Origin: a virus | IMG/VR virus record: IMGVR_UViG_3300036791_001411 | Coordinates: 1-29,504 of that record | Reading direction: 5' to 3' (one strand) | Length of the DNA: 29,504 nucleotides | Translations under genes and position numbers: made by a program | In this document: positions 1 to 8,498 of the stretch, piece by piece | How positions within the stretch are numbered: position 1 is the first letter of the stretch | Layout of the letters: each line of letters starts with the position of its first letter | Notes under the pieces: model-generated | Told to the model about the DNA's origin: nothing | What the model saw: only the letters and a program-made list of their open reading frames with translations | Database searches by the model: none

Positions 1-1242
1 GGCTAACTGCTTATGACGGGCGGCGCTGTTCTGCGCGATGCCCTGGCTGGCTTCGCTGATGAACTTGCCGCGCACGGCGTTGACTGCGCGCCGCGCCATC
101 GTCATGTAGTGACTGACCAGCGCCTCCTGATCCTCCTGGCTGCGCGTCCTTTGGGCGCGCTCCATGGCAATCGCGAACTGCCGCCGCCCGAAATCGTCGC
201 TCCGGAGCTGCTGCTGCAGCCGGCCGATAAATTCGTTGCGCACGGCATCGAAGCTCACGGGGTTGGGATAGAAGGCTTGGAGGGGCGCCAGCGCCTGGCC
301 GATGGACGCATCCATCTGCTGCCCGATCTGCCCGTTCACGCTATCAGCGAAATGCGTCCACTGCGCCTGCTGACTGCGCTGCTGGATCTGGGCGAGCTGC
401 TGGCGGGAATACGCCAGCTCGCGCTCCACGGGAGAAGGCTGCGGCTGCTGGGGCTTGAGAATCTCCTGGTCGCTGCGGTAGGTCCCGCCGGTAGGACCGC
501 CCTTGAGCCACCATTCGGCGGCTCTGGCGCCGTTCAGGATGTAATCCCGCACCTGCGGGTCTTCCTGCTGCGCGCCCATCTGGTACATGTAATCGAGGAA
601 GCTGTGCAGGACCGGCGTCGCCATGGCCTGGTAGGCTTGCGGCTGATTCTGGGCGAGGAAGCGCGGCATGACCGCCGCCACCATGCCCATGCCCTGCGGC
701 GAGAAAGCATGCCAGTTCTGCACCCACTGCTCCGCGTTCTGCGGATCGCCGGATGCAAAGTCATGCTCCATCGCAATACGGTCGCTGTACGCCTCGCGCA
801 TGGCCTGAACCTCCTGCGCGGGCGGGAACATATTGATGTCGACGCGGCCGTCTTCGCCCACCAGGCCGAGCGCGCGCCCGATTTCCTGCGCGTACTTGTA
901 GCCTGCATGGACCGTCTTCCAACGCGTTTCGTTGAGGTTGGGAATGTCGGGCTTCTCATCGATGTTATCGGTGATCCCCTCCTGCCCCGGCTCCTCAATG
1001 CCAGGCGCTTCCTGTTCCTGTTCTCCGATAGCAACTTCGCTCTCGTCGGGAATCGCGTTGATCTCGCTGCTGACTTCCTCCGATACCGCTGGCGCCTCAG
1101 TGACTGAGCCAGATCCGTTGCTCAGTCCCAGGTCGGCGTTGATCAGGTCGCGGCTGGAGGGTGCCGCCGCCGTGCCGGAAGTGGACACGGAAGGCGGAAT
1201 TACGGGTGCGGAAGATGAAGCTGTAGTTAGGGACGTTCCCAT
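1..1242 (-). CDS. Scaffold-like/capsid assembly protein, 3' end missing
   Basis: An open frame of 414 codons runs from ATG at 1242 off the left edge with no stop. AAGAGG at 1248-1253 (minus) is a well-placed ribosome-binding site 5 nt before the ATG. The N-terminal ~100 residues are Ser/Thr/Ala-rich and then strongly acidic (many Glu/Asp, with Pro and Gly), suggesting disorder. The remainder is Gln- and Ala-rich and probably helical (QQQ clusters around residues 260-350). Such acidic, helical, Gln-rich proteins directly after the portal gene are usually scaffolds or head-assembly proteins; the major capsid gene would then lie beyond the left edge. I recognise no catalytic motif. The assignment rests on position and composition, not on a motif. 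The other long frames here look like shadows, because only this frame has protein-like composition and a ribosome-binding site. Confidence 0.7.
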   Translation of the reverse strand, partial: MGTSLTTASSSAPVIPPSVSTSGTAAAPSSRDLINADLGLSNGSGSVTEAPAVSEEVSSEINAIPDESEVAIGEQEQEAPGIEEPGQEGITDNIDEKPDIPNLNETRWKTVHAGYKYAQEIGRALGLVGEDGRVDINMFPPAQEVQAMREAYSDRIAMEHDFASGDPQNAEQWVQNWHAFSPQGMGMVAAVMPRFLAQNQPQAYQAMATPVLHSFLDYMYQMGAQQEDPQVRDYILNGARAAEWWLKGGPTGGTYRSDQEILKPQQPQPSPVERELAYSRQQLAQIQQRSQQAQWTHFADSVNGQIGQQMDASIGQALAPLQAFYPNPVSFDAVRNEFIGRLQQQLRSDDFGRRQFAIAMERAQRTRSQEDQEALVSHYMTMARRAVNAVRGKFISEASQGIAQNSAARHKQLA

Positions 1243-1276
1243 ATAAACCTCTTACCCGCCCCCACTGGGGCGTAGT

Positions 1277-1302
1277 TATCCGGTGGCGCTATCCGGTGGC
1301 GC
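1277..1302. repeat. 13-bp perfect tandem duplication across the portal stop codon
   Basis: The 13-mer TATCCGGTGGCGC occurs twice head to tail (1277-1289 and 1290-1302). The portal TAG stop (1289-1291) spans the junction between the copies. Because 13 is not a multiple of three, gain or loss of a unit would change the C-terminal reading frame of the portal. Confidence 0.9.
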
Positions 1303-3712
1303 CCATGCCTGCGGGCGGCGCGGTTCCGGAGAGATGCGGCGCGGCCGGGACGGTACCCGGCATAGCGCCGGTAGGCGGCGGACCCGCCTTACCTTGCGGT
1401 GGCCTTCCAGGCGGTGCTGCTGGTCCTGGACCTGCCGGACCGGGAGGCGCTGGACCGGGTCCCGCTGGACCTGGGCCAGGCCCGCCGGGTCCCGGAGGAC
1501 CGGGGGGACCGGGAGGCGTACCGGGGGGCGGCATGGTCAGATCGAGATGCGCCATCCCCCACGCAATCACGTTGCTGTAGCCCTGCGGATTGGTGTCCTT
1601 CGCGGTACGGCCGGTCTCGCTCTGACACCATTCCTTGGTTACGCTCGCGCAGAACTGGTGATCGTCCTCCCAGACATCTACCGGGGTGGACGGATCGACT
1701 TTGCCGGTCTGCGGATTGGTGCTGGGCTGTCCCTGCAAGAGCCGCGCAATCACGGCATACACTTTGTCGCGATTGTTCAGATTGGGGACCGTCCAGTTGT
1801 CCATCCCGAATACCTGCTGCACCTGCGGCAGGTTGTTGGGATGCTGGATTCCAAACAGCGGCCAGGTCTGCGGCTTGTCCATCAGGAACATGAGGAAGTC
1901 TCTGCGCTGCCCCCACGTCATGGGCATGGCCTCTTCCGTCTCGCAGTGCCACTTACCGTCGGCTAACTCGGCGAGCGAGGCGAGCTGCTCTTCGGGCGCT
2001 CCCTCCTCGTCGCCGCCGCTCGCGGCCGCATACTTCGCCTTAAGGCGAATGCCGTTCTCAAAGACTTGCGCCCAAAAACCGCGCATCTCGCTCCAGGTGA
2101 CACCCAGTTGCATCAGCGCCTGGTTGCGGCGCAGCTCCGCCTCGCGTGCGGTCTGGCTGGGACCTTCGCCGCCAAAGATGGCGGGCAGGACGCCGGTAAT
2201 CTCTCTGCCGGTCTCGCGCAGCCCCGCCGTCCACTGCGCGACCTGCGAATCCATGCTCGCGGTGGGCGCCTTCCAGATGGAGTTACTGAGCTGCTGCCCC
2301 ACGCCCGGCCGCGCCGGGACGCCTTCGCCGGGCAACAGGGCATGCTGGCGCATCTGCACCGGGTCCAGGATCATGGGGTCGAAGAGGAACCAGGGGATGG
2401 CCCGTTCAAAAGTCTCGACCGCGATATTGTGCATATCGTTGATCAGGTCCTGGATGCTCACGAAGTCCTGGCAGATCGGGTCCGCGAAGATGTAGTCGCT
2501 GACGTCGGGCTTACACATGGCCCAGTGCTCACACAGCTTTTCCTCCTCGATATCCACCAGCTCGTCGGCAATCATGGTCAGCTTGCAGCCGCGCGGGAAA
2601 TTCTCCGTCAGCAGATTGCGCTTCTCCTCGTCGTCGATAAGCTGGTACATCAACGGTTCCAGCCAAATGCGCGAGAACAGGATGCGGTTGCGCCGGCTGG
2701 TCATCTGCACGCTGGTGGGCGACATGGCGGCTTCGCGCGCCACCGTGCCCGCGCTGCTGCTCCCGCCGCCCGCGCCGAGCGCCGGGTACGGCGCGTCGTT
2801 CGCCACCAGGCGCTCGCGGATGTCCTTGTTGTCGCCGTAGAGCGCGAGCAGGCGCCCCTTATGCTCGTCATATTCGTAGAGCAGCCAGGGCAGGTCCTTG
2901 ATGTCGCGCGAGTAAAAGGGCGCGGTCACCTCAAAGATGTTGGCGAGGGTAAATTCCACCGCGCCCTTGGCGTAGCTGGTGGTGCCCTGCATCTGCGGGA
3001 CCTGCGAAGACTGCGGCGCGATATAGGACTCCGGGCCGAGCGGCGCGGCGCAGTTGGGGCAGATGTTGCCGGCCTGCTCCGCCTGCTCTTCGGGGATCTC
3101 CGCGCCGCACTGCAGGCAACGGTAGTAGCCGTCCTCAAACTGCTGGTCCTCAAGCCCGACAATGGGCTCGTCCACGGTGCCGTACTTGCTCTTGTCGGTG
3201 ACAAAGGCGGTGTAACCGAACGTGGTGCCGGCCTTCCAGACGCTGTTCGCCAGGTTGCGCTGCTTGCGCTCCACCTCCCACTTGAAATACAGCTTGCGCG
3301 CCTCCAGATCGGCGCGGCGCGCCAGCCGTGTCGCGGTCTCGTCGTCGGTGCGGTCGGGCATGCACTTGACCACCGGGGCGCGCTGCCCGAGAACGGCGAC
3401 GAACTTACGCTTGTCGCCGCGTATCATGTTCAGCACGTAGTCGTAGCGCCCGGTAGTGGCGCCGCGATCCGTGTAGCGCACCGTGCCGATGGGCGTCCAG
3501 TCCGCGATCTGCCCGTCGACCAACTGCGGCGCCAAGTACTGATGCCCCCGGTCGTAATACTCAAAACGCCGCGCCTGGTTGTACTGGTAAGTCTTCTCCG
3601 GATCGGCGTCGCCGCGCACATCCAGCTTGACCATGTTGGTCAAATCCGGCTTGAGGGTCTCAAGAATTTGCTGTTTGGACGGTGCGGCTTTCGCCGGTCC
3701 TAAGTCGATCAT
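1289..3712 (-). CDS. Portal protein with zinc ribbon and collagen-like tail (807 aa)
   Basis: Forms the dodecameric head vertex through which TerL pumps DNA. Length, charge pattern and place between terminase and a scaffold-like gene fit a large P22-type portal. It starts with ATG at 3712, overlapping the upstream stop as ATGA. Residues 1-180 hold the portal-like alpha/beta N-terminus. Cys199/Cys202 (CLQC) and Cys218/Cys221 (CPNC) form a zinc ribbon, probably in the wing or clip region. The body continues to about residue 726. The last ~81 residues (727-807) are almost pure Pro, Gly and Ala in GPP/GPG collagen-like order, unusual for a portal. The stop lies in a 13-bp tandem repeat. No signature unique to portals is quoted; the call is from overall similarity and synteny. 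Confidence 0.8.
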   Translation of the reverse strand: MIDLGPAKAAPSKQQILETLKPDLTNMVKLDVRGDADPEKTYQYNQARRFEYYDRGHQYLAPQLVDGQIADWTPIGTVRYTDRGATTGRYDYVLNMIRGDKRKFVAVLGQRAPVVKCMPDRTDDETATRLARRADLEARKLYFKWEVERKQRNLANSVWKAGTTFGYTAFVTDKSKYGTVDEPIVGLEDQQFEDGYYRCLQCGAEIPEEQAEQAGNICPNCAAPLGPESYIAPQSSQVPQMQGTTSYAKGAVEFTLANIFEVTAPFYSRDIKDLPWLLYEYDEHKGRLLALYGDNKDIRERLVANDAPYPALGAGGGSSSAGTVAREAAMSPTSVQMTSRRNRILFSRIWLEPLMYQLIDDEEKRNLLTENFPRGCKLTMIADELVDIEEEKLCEHWAMCKPDVSDYIFADPICQDFVSIQDLINDMHNIAVETFERAIPWFLFDPMILDPVQMRQHALLPGEGVPARPGVGQQLSNSIWKAPTASMDSQVAQWTAGLRETGREITGVLPAIFGGEGPSQTAREAELRRNQALMQLGVTWSEMRGFWAQVFENGIRLKAKYAAASGGDEEGAPEEQLASLAELADGKWHCETEEAMPMTWGQRRDFLMFLMDKPQTWPLFGIQHPNNLPQVQQVFGMDNWTVPNLNNRDKVYAVIARLLQGQPSTNPQTGKVDPSTPVDVWEDDHQFCASVTKEWCQSETGRTAKDTNPQGYSNVIAWGMAHLDLTMPPPGTPPGPPGPPGPGGPGPGPAGPGPAPPGPAGPGPAAPPGRPPQGKAGPPPTGAMPGTVPAAPHLSGTAPPAGMGATG

Positions 3713-4110
3713 GCGGCGGGGGTCTCAGGCTGATGGTTCAACGCCTCAAAGAACTGGCGCTCCATCTCCTCGCACACGGCACGTCCCTGCTGGCGCTTCT
3801 GCACCAGTTCGGGCGCCATCTTGGGTTCGGGGAGATCGGGGGAGGCCGCGAATATCTTGCGGCCAAACATCTGCTGGGCGAACCAGTCGCCCACCAGCAT
3901 GACGGCATGGGTGGTCTCCTGGCGGGACGCGGCCAGCTCCTCGTTCACCTTGTGGAGCCGCGCCTCCAGGTCGCGCATCCGGTCCTGCGCCTCCACTTTG
4001 AGCGCACTCTCCTGGTGAAGACGCTCGCGCAGGGTCTGCCAGTCGTCCCCGAATTTGGGGAAGAGCCAGACCGCCAGGCGCCTACGCAGCTCAACGATAA
4101 GCCGGTGCAT
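3709..4110 (-). CDS. Small coiled-coil protein between portal and Cys4 gene (133 aa)
   Basis: Starts at ATG 4110, preceded by a purine-rich GAAGAGG/GAAGAG ribosome-binding stretch, and its stop overlaps the portal start (ATGA). The start lies 20 bp inside the upstream gene, so translation is probably coupled on both sides. The N-terminus (MHRLIVELRRR then AVWLFPKF) is amphipathic; residues ~25-65 are a heptad-like charged helix (LRERLHQ, LEARLHKVNEEL), and the rest is helical and charged. A longer in-frame open region upstream reads as low-complexity Arg/Pro and is a shadow of the neighbouring gene. Function unknown; position suggests a portal or terminase accessory factor. Confidence 0.75.
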   Translation of the reverse strand: MHRLIVELRRRLAVWLFPKFGDDWQTLRERLHQESALKVEAQDRMRDLEARLHKVNEELAASRQETTHAVMLVGDWFAQQMFGRKIFAASPDLPEPKMAPELVQKRQQGRAVCEEMERQFFEALNHQPETPAA

Positions 4111-4618
4111 TCTCTTCTTCCTCTTCGCCGGCTTCTTCCGGCTCGTACTGTTCGGCGCTCTCGTCCGCGTCGCGGCCGCTGGAATCGGCAAACAGATTGC
4201 AGCCGTCGCCTTCGGAGACCGGAATATGCAGACGCTCGCACTCGCCGTCGTCCTGCATGTGCACGCAGTTCTGGCAGGTCTCCTGCTCGCTGCGGTAATT
4301 GACCGCCTCCGGTAGAATCGGATGATCCGCGCCCCCGCCGTCCAGTCCAGCGGGAGGCGCAGGAGACCGCGCGGAGGGCGCGGGGCCGGGCCGCGCGGAG
4401 GGCGGCGCGAGCTTCCGCCCCGCCGCGCGTGGAAACGGCGAGCCGCCGGGGCGAGGAGCGGGCCCGTCGTCGCCATCGTCGCCACCTGGGGAAGGACCGG
4501 GTCCGCCCTTGGGAATGGCGGCAATCATCACCGCCATGTGCGGCTTCTCGCCTACTTTGGGCGGCAGGCCGCTCTTCTTACGCGGGGGACCGCCGGTAAT
4601 TCCGATATTAAGAGGCAT
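4091..4618 (-). CDS. Pro/Gly-rich protein with C-terminal Cys4 motif and acidic tail (175 aa)
   Basis: ATG at 4618 lies 3 nt after the TerL stop (4622-4624). Residues 1-105 are Pro/Gly/Ala-rich and probably disordered. Residues 106-145 hold four cysteines, Cys115, Cys118, Cys127 and Cys140 (C-x2-C-x8-C-x12-C), which could bind zinc or an Fe-S cluster; similar short Cys4 modules occur in phage head-region proteins. Residues 150-170 are a run of Glu/Asp, including EEEEE. The product overlaps the next gene by 20 bp. Function unknown. The overlapping frames are Arg/Pro-rich and lack natural composition. Confidence 0.75.
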   Translation of the reverse strand: MPLNIGITGGPPRKKSGLPPKVGEKPHMAVMIAAIPKGGPGPSPGGDDGDDGPAPRPGGSPFPRAAGRKLAPPSARPGPAPSARSPAPPAGLDGGGADHPILPEAVNYRSEQETCQNCVHMQDDGECERLHIPVSEGDGCNLFADSSGRDADESAEQYEPEEAGEEEEENAPAYR

Positions 4619-4621
4619 ACG

Positions 4622-7576
4622 TCAGTTCCTCCAGGTTTCCTTAGCGCGGCGCCCGGCGGCGCGCGGAAAGTAGATCGGCTTGCTCACCGCCTCCGACTCC
4701 GCCTTGTAGTCCTCTTCCGCCTTGCGCGCCACCCAGACGCGCGTGTTGCCGTCCAGCACGCCGCCATGCATCGCCGTGACCTGCTCCAGGCGCCGGTTGA
4801 AGTGCTCTTCAAACGGCTCGCGGCGCTTCTCCCTGGAGTGCGCGAAGACCAGGTAGCGGAAGCCGTCGTAAGGATCGTCGCCGTCGCGCTTCTCCACGTC
4901 CTCCGGGTTGCTCAGAGAATGCACCACGTTCTGCAGGACCTCGATGATGCACGGGCAGGAATCGTGGATCAGGAGACCGGGCAGGACCTCCTGCTTCTCG
5001 CGGGTCATGAAGGCGTCGCGGTATTCGATGGCGCGCACCGGATCGGCACGGAGCAGGCGCAGAAACAGCTCATGACTGAAGGTCTCCTTCGCCACCTTAG
5101 TGAGCGGCCACCAGCGCAGTTGCGAACGGATGTACTGCGCCCCCGCGATGCGCTGGTTGGGCGCGCGCCGCACCATGATGCCGTAGCCCTGCTGGTGCCG
5201 CATGCGGTCGACCTGGTCCGCGTCGCCGGTCTCTTCTTCGGTGAGCAGGACGCTGTTGGGACCGAGCACGCGGCGGATGCCGGCCGCGAGCTGGTCCGCG
5301 ATGGTGCGCGTGTCGCTGCGTTTCTCCCACGCGTCGGGCGAGAGATACAGGGTCAGGTAGTTTTGTTCCAGGCCCTTCAGGTCCTCGATGGAGGCGAGCG
5401 CGATCTCCACGCCCCACGCCTCCGCGCCTAACCTACTGCGCACCAGCTCGCGGTAAACATGGAAACGGCCATCGTCGTTCTCGCAGCCCCAATACGCCGC
5501 GCCATCGTGCGCATAGCCCCAGTCCATGGCAATCAGGCGATTCAGCCAGGGCTTGAGCGGTTTCGCCGCGATCACATGACGGGCTTCTTCGGGCTCGCCG
5601 GTCAAGGGGCCGGTGGGACGAAATTCAGAGAAAAAGATCCCAGAAAGTGAATCCCAATCGCCATCGAGAAAAGCGCGGCGCTCTGCTTCGGGCAAGCCCA
5701 TCAACTTCTTCACATAGCCGGGATCATTCGCCAGCGCAGGATTATCCTTGAGCTTCATGGGCAGGAAGATGCGCGTCTCGCCCGTGAGCGGGTCGTTGAT
5801 CCGCGTGTTCGGCTGAATGATGCGGCCGTCCGGGCCTTTGGGCTTGATGAAACGATCACGCACCCAGGCATGTCCTGGCCCACCAGGGTTGCAAGTCAGT
5901 AGCGTCTGGCAGTGCAGCTCCGGATGCACGCTGCGGATGCAGGAACGGACCATCAGATAACTCTTGAGATCGGGGACCAGGGTCGCCTCTTCCAGGAGGA
6001 AGCGCTGGAATTCCTGGCCCTGATACTTGGTGTAAGTGTCCGCGTCGTCTAAGTGGCCCAACACGATCTTGGCGCCGGTCCGGAATTCAAAGAGCGGAGA
6101 AGGGCGCTCCCGGAATACGCCGCCGAAGGGCTCGTACATGCGCCGCGCCTTGTCGATCCAGTCGCCTAAGTCAATAACGTTCTTGCGCAAGACCAGCGCG
6201 CGGTAGTAACGATGGTTCAGGTAAGTAATGTCGCAAGGCACTTCATGCGCCGGATCGTGATAGGGATTGCCCTTCATCAGCCAGGCGATGCCCAGGGCGG
6301 TATTATGCGTGACGATAAAATCGTCCGTAATATAAAGATTGTTGGGATGATCGACCTGTATGCACTGCGCCGTCTCGCAACCAACCTTCTCAATCGACAC
6401 CATGCGGCGCATCGGCTCATCCTTAAAAAACTTCCCGGTTTTGCCGCAACGCTCACGCTTTCGCATCAGCTTGAAAAGCGATTGCGGATCGGAGCCATAG
6501 ATGTAGAGCGTAAAGGCATCCCGGCATTGAACATAGTGCCCATTCGGATCGCGGTAGCCAGCGGAGCCGCGCGTCTTGGACACCTTGTAGCCAAGACTCC
6601 AGAGCACGCCACGCATATCATCCGCAAGCTGTTCACTGACTGAGATGAACGAACAATGACCCCGCGCATCCGCATAGCCATCCGTGTCCATCAGGCCCTG
6701 AATCAGCTCGCGCCGCGTCGCGGTGCTCGACCACTTATAACAATCGGGAATAAATTTGTCGTGAGCCAAACAGCCATAGACCTTGAGCGCCGTCAACTTA
6801 TCGCGCAATTCCGTCACAGCCAACACGCGCCAGTCACTACCGCCGGCCTTGACAAATTCCAACCCTGTTCTGGCTCTGACAATATCCACAATTTGGAGAT
6901 CGTCACTTGAAAACCTTATCCATCCCCCACGCAGGCAACCATCACCCAAAAGCACCCCAAGCACATATGGATCAACCGTCGCAGCACTCCCCGAATAACC
7001 GGGAGAATACTCAACCGGCTGCGTAAGCGGAATCAGAACCGCGCTTGCGCCGTTCCCATTCTCGTCACGAACCGGATGCTTTTCGTTCTCGCTGTCGATC
7101 CTGTTTTTGAGAAAGGCGGTGGTATAAACCTTCGCTTCTATCGAATCGTCATCATCGAACGGATAATACCGGCGGTCCGCCTTGATCTTGCGTGCGGTCA
7201 ACCGGGCAAGCCACAAATGATCATCAGTAACAAGAGTTGATGCCCCGTCCGCAAATGTGACCGCAAAAATGTCACGCTCCCCCAGCGGATAAACAGCGAT
7301 TACGTATGCTGTGCCGCCCGTGGGGTTGGAGATTAAAGATCCAACACGAAGCTTCCCCATCGTCGTCCAGCCAAACGGCGTCAAGATCCTGGCGTGAAGC
7401 GGCTGTCCTTTCCCTCCGCCCTTCGCTCCGCCCGCGCAGATCTCGTCCTCTTCCAGGAGCAGAGCTTCGGTCTGCGGTCCGGGGTGCGGACGCCACAGAA
7501 CGTTGACGCCAGGCGGAATAGGATCGTCCTGACGCGCAAAAGCCGCGCGCACCGGCTCAGTCTTACGGGACGGCAC
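4622..7576 (-). CDS. terL: Terminase large subunit, precursor with in-frame intein (984 aa; 616 aa after splicing)
   Basis: Motor and nuclease that cuts and packages phage DNA. It starts with GTG at 7576, right after the TAA of the upstream gene, with AAAGGCGAAGG upstream. The Walker A P-loop (GGAKGGGKG, residues 49-57) is cut by an intein (58-425) and resumes with TALGIAW (426-432). Walker B plus catalytic Glu is FLLEEA (526-531). The coupling-motif region is TCNPGGPGHAW (561-571). The RNase H-like nuclease begins at LIAMDWGY (681-688), with Asp685 as a likely metal ligand and Asp872 in the LIHDS stretch as another candidate. The spliced P-loop reads GKG-T rather than the usual GK[S/T], a slight variant. 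Without splicing the ATPase site is disrupted, so activity depends on protein splicing. Confidence 0.92.
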   Translation of the reverse strand: MPSRKTEPVRAAFARQDDPIPPGVNVLWRPHPGPQTEALLLEEDEICAGGAKGGGKGQPLHARILTPFGWTTMGKLRVGSLISNPTGGTAYVIAVYPLGERDIFAVTFADGASTLVTDDHLWLARLTARKIKADRRYYPFDDDDSIEAKVYTTAFLKNRIDSENEKHPVRDENGNGASAVLIPLTQPVEYSPGYSGSAATVDPYVLGVLLGDGCLRGGWIRFSSDDLQIVDIVRARTGLEFVKAGGSDWRVLAVTELRDKLTALKVYGCLAHDKFIPDCYKWSSTATRRELIQGLMDTDGYADARGHCSFISVSEQLADDMRGVLWSLGYKVSKTRGSAGYRDPNGHYVQCRDAFTLYIYGSDPQSLFKLMRKRERCGKTGKFFKDEPMRRMVSIEKVGCETAQCIQVDHPNNLYITDDFIVTHNTALGIAWLMKGNPYHDPAHEVPCDITYLNHRYYRALVLRKNVIDLGDWIDKARRMYEPFGGVFRERPSPLFEFRTGAKIVLGHLDDADTYTKYQGQEFQRFLLEEATLVPDLKSYLMVRSCIRSVHPELHCQTLLTCNPGGPGHAWVRDRFIKPKGPDGRIIQPNTRINDPLTGETRIFLPMKLKDNPALANDPGYVKKLMGLPEAERRAFLDGDWDSLSGIFFSEFRPTGPLTGEPEEARHVIAAKPLKPWLNRLIAMDWGYAHDGAAYWGCENDDGRFHVYRELVRSRLGAEAWGVEIALASIEDLKGLEQNYLTLYLSPDAWEKRSDTRTIADQLAAGIRRVLGPNSVLLTEEETGDADQVDRMRHQQGYGIMVRRAPNQRIAGAQYIRSQLRWWPLTKVAKETFSHELFLRLLRADPVRAIEYRDAFMTREKQEVLPGLLIHDSCPCIIEVLQNVVHSLSNPEDVEKRDGDDPYDGFRYLVFAHSREKRREPFEEHFNRRLEQVTAMHGGVLDGNTRVWVARKAEEDYKAESEAVSKPIYFPRAAGRRAKETWRN
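6302..7405 (-). mobile_element. LAGLIDADG intein in the TerL P-loop, class 3-like, with Gln at position 1 (368 aa)
   Basis: Intein residues are Gln58-Asn425 of the precursor; the +1 extein residue is Thr426. Block A starts QPLHARILTPFGW, where Gln replaces the usual Cys/Ser nucleophile. Block B (GASTLVTDDHLWLA, 111-124) has Thr at B:7, His at B:10 and Trp122 at B:12. Block F has Cys405 at F:4 (TAQCIQV), and block G ends VTHN-T with Thr423 at G:5, His424 and Asn425. Trp-Cys-Thr at these places is the signature of class 3 inteins, which use the block F Cys as first nucleophile. Homing endonuclease motifs are VLGVLLGDG (205-213) and LIQGLMDTDG (291-300). Hand counts of sample lines give 37-53% GC here against about 68% in a flanking TerL line, which suggests recent arrival. 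Confidence 0.92.
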
Positions 7577-7768
7577 TTAGCCTTCGCCTTTACGACGGTA
7601 TTTCATGCTGTGTTTCGATTCCGGCAGGTTCTTCTCTTTGGTAGAAGCGAAATCATGGAGCTGCTGATGGCTCATCTTCAACAGGCCACGATTTTCCGGG
7701 TTCAGCTCTTCGGGATGATGTTCGGCAATCGCCATGGCGCGGCGTTGCTTCTGACTTACAGCCGGCAT
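7577..7768 (-). CDS. Small DUF3008-like protein (63 aa)
   Basis: Begins MPAVSQKQRRAMAIA and contains KMSHQQLHDFASTKEKNLP; this pattern (MPA-S-x-QQ-R-M near the start, a DFAST-K-LP motif near residues 39-48) matches the small DUF3008-type proteins often found in phages. It is basic, helical and has no membrane segment. Its TAA touches the GTG of TerL, and its ATG at 7768 lies one base from the stop of the upstream gene, so it belongs to the packaging operon. Molecular role unknown. Confidence 0.75.
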   Translation of the reverse strand: MPAVSQKQRRAMAIAEHHPEELNPENRGLLKMSHQQLHDFASTKEKNLPESKHSMKYRRKGEG

Positions 7769-7769
7769 A

Positions 7770-8159
7770 TCAGCTCATGCTCACCACATGCGCGGGACCA
7801 TAGCCCGCCAGGTGTTGCGGCACAATCAGGTTCGCGATGTTGATGTTGGTGGTCTTCTGATAGAAGCCGCAGGTCGCGCACTGCAAAGTAATCACGGTGT
7901 TGACCGCCAGGTTCAACGCCTGGGTCGCGGTCGCCGGCACGGTGTCGGTGACCTGCACGGTGAAGCCAGAGACGCTGCCCGTCTTGGGCGGGGTGCCAGA
8001 GATCACTCCAGCCGGGCTCAAGGTAAGACCGGCCGGTAAGGCACCTGCCGTGATTGCCCAGGTGTAGGGCGGGGTTCCTCCGGTCGCGGAGAGGGTAGCG
8101 GAATAAGGGACGTTGATGAAAGCGTTGGGGAGGGTGGTGGTGGTGACGGCGAGCGCCAT
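7770..8159 (-). CDS. Ig-like (He_PIG) domain protein with CxxC (129 aa)
   Basis: Residues ~5-88 form one putative immunoglobulin-like domain of the He_PIG type, shown by GGTPPYTWAI, LPAGLTLSPAGVISGTP and FTVQVTDT. Such domains on phage particles are often displayed on capsid or tail and may bind sugars. The C-terminal 40 residues carry LQCATCGFYQKT, a CxxC that could bind metal with a partner. There is no signal peptide. The ATG at 8159 directly follows the upstream TGA. Lying between the packaging genes, it is a candidate capsid decoration protein, but that is inference from domain type and position. Confidence 0.75.
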   Translation of the reverse strand: MALAVTTTTLPNAFINVPYSATLSATGGTPPYTWAITAGALPAGLTLSPAGVISGTPPKTGSVSGFTVQVTDTVPATATQALNLAVNTVITLQCATCGFYQKTTNINIANLIVPQHLAGYGPAHVVSMS

Positions 8160-8498
8160 TCAGCGCTCCTCCAGGGAGGCGAAGTAGGCCATGCCACGAT
8201 CCGTGCGGGGCAGGAAGACATTCTCACCGGGACGGTGAGCCGCAGCCGGACGATGGTCGCAACCATTCCACCACAGGACTCCGCCCCGCTCCTGGATCAT
8301 CCGGTCGTCCGCCTGGGTGAGCGCGGTCAGCGCCTCCAGGCGGCGGATCTGCTCGACCGGAAGAAGCGTAATCCCGGCGTGCGTGGCTATCGCCAGGCCA
8401 CGTTGCACCAGGCGTTCGGCATTCTTGGCGGAGGTGTAGCGCGCCTGGTCGGGGAGCGCATTCAGGATGGTGGTTAAACGAGGTTTGACGCGGGGCAC
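8160..8498 (-). CDS. Hypothetical protein, GTG start, possibly frameshifted at its 5' end (112 aa)
   Basis: The frame has natural composition (LPDQARYTSAKNAERLVQRG, then a helical middle and a Trp-rich stretch GGVLWWNGCDHRP). Its TGA precedes the ATG of the Ig-like gene with no gap. The only available start is GTG 8498, and no ribosome-binding site precedes it. A second open frame just upstream encodes CPGC...CPPC and runs into this one in another frame, so a single-base indel would join a zinc ribbon to this protein. No family recognised. Confidence 0.6.
   Translation of the reverse strand: MPRVKPRLTTILNALPDQARYTSAKNAERLVQRGLAIATHAGITLLPVEQIRRLEALTALTQADDRMIQERGGVLWWNGCDHRPAAAHRPGENVFLPRTDRGMAYFASLEER

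Noticed and set aside
13-1107. Long plus-strand frame over the scaffold-like gene
   Set aside because: Leu/Arg/His-rich shadow of the minus-strand gene, which has the ribosome-binding site and natural composition.
2066-3703. 545-codon plus-strand frame opposite the portal
   Set aside because: Leu/Arg/Ala-rich antisense shadow caused by GC-rich codon bias; the portal frame explains the region.
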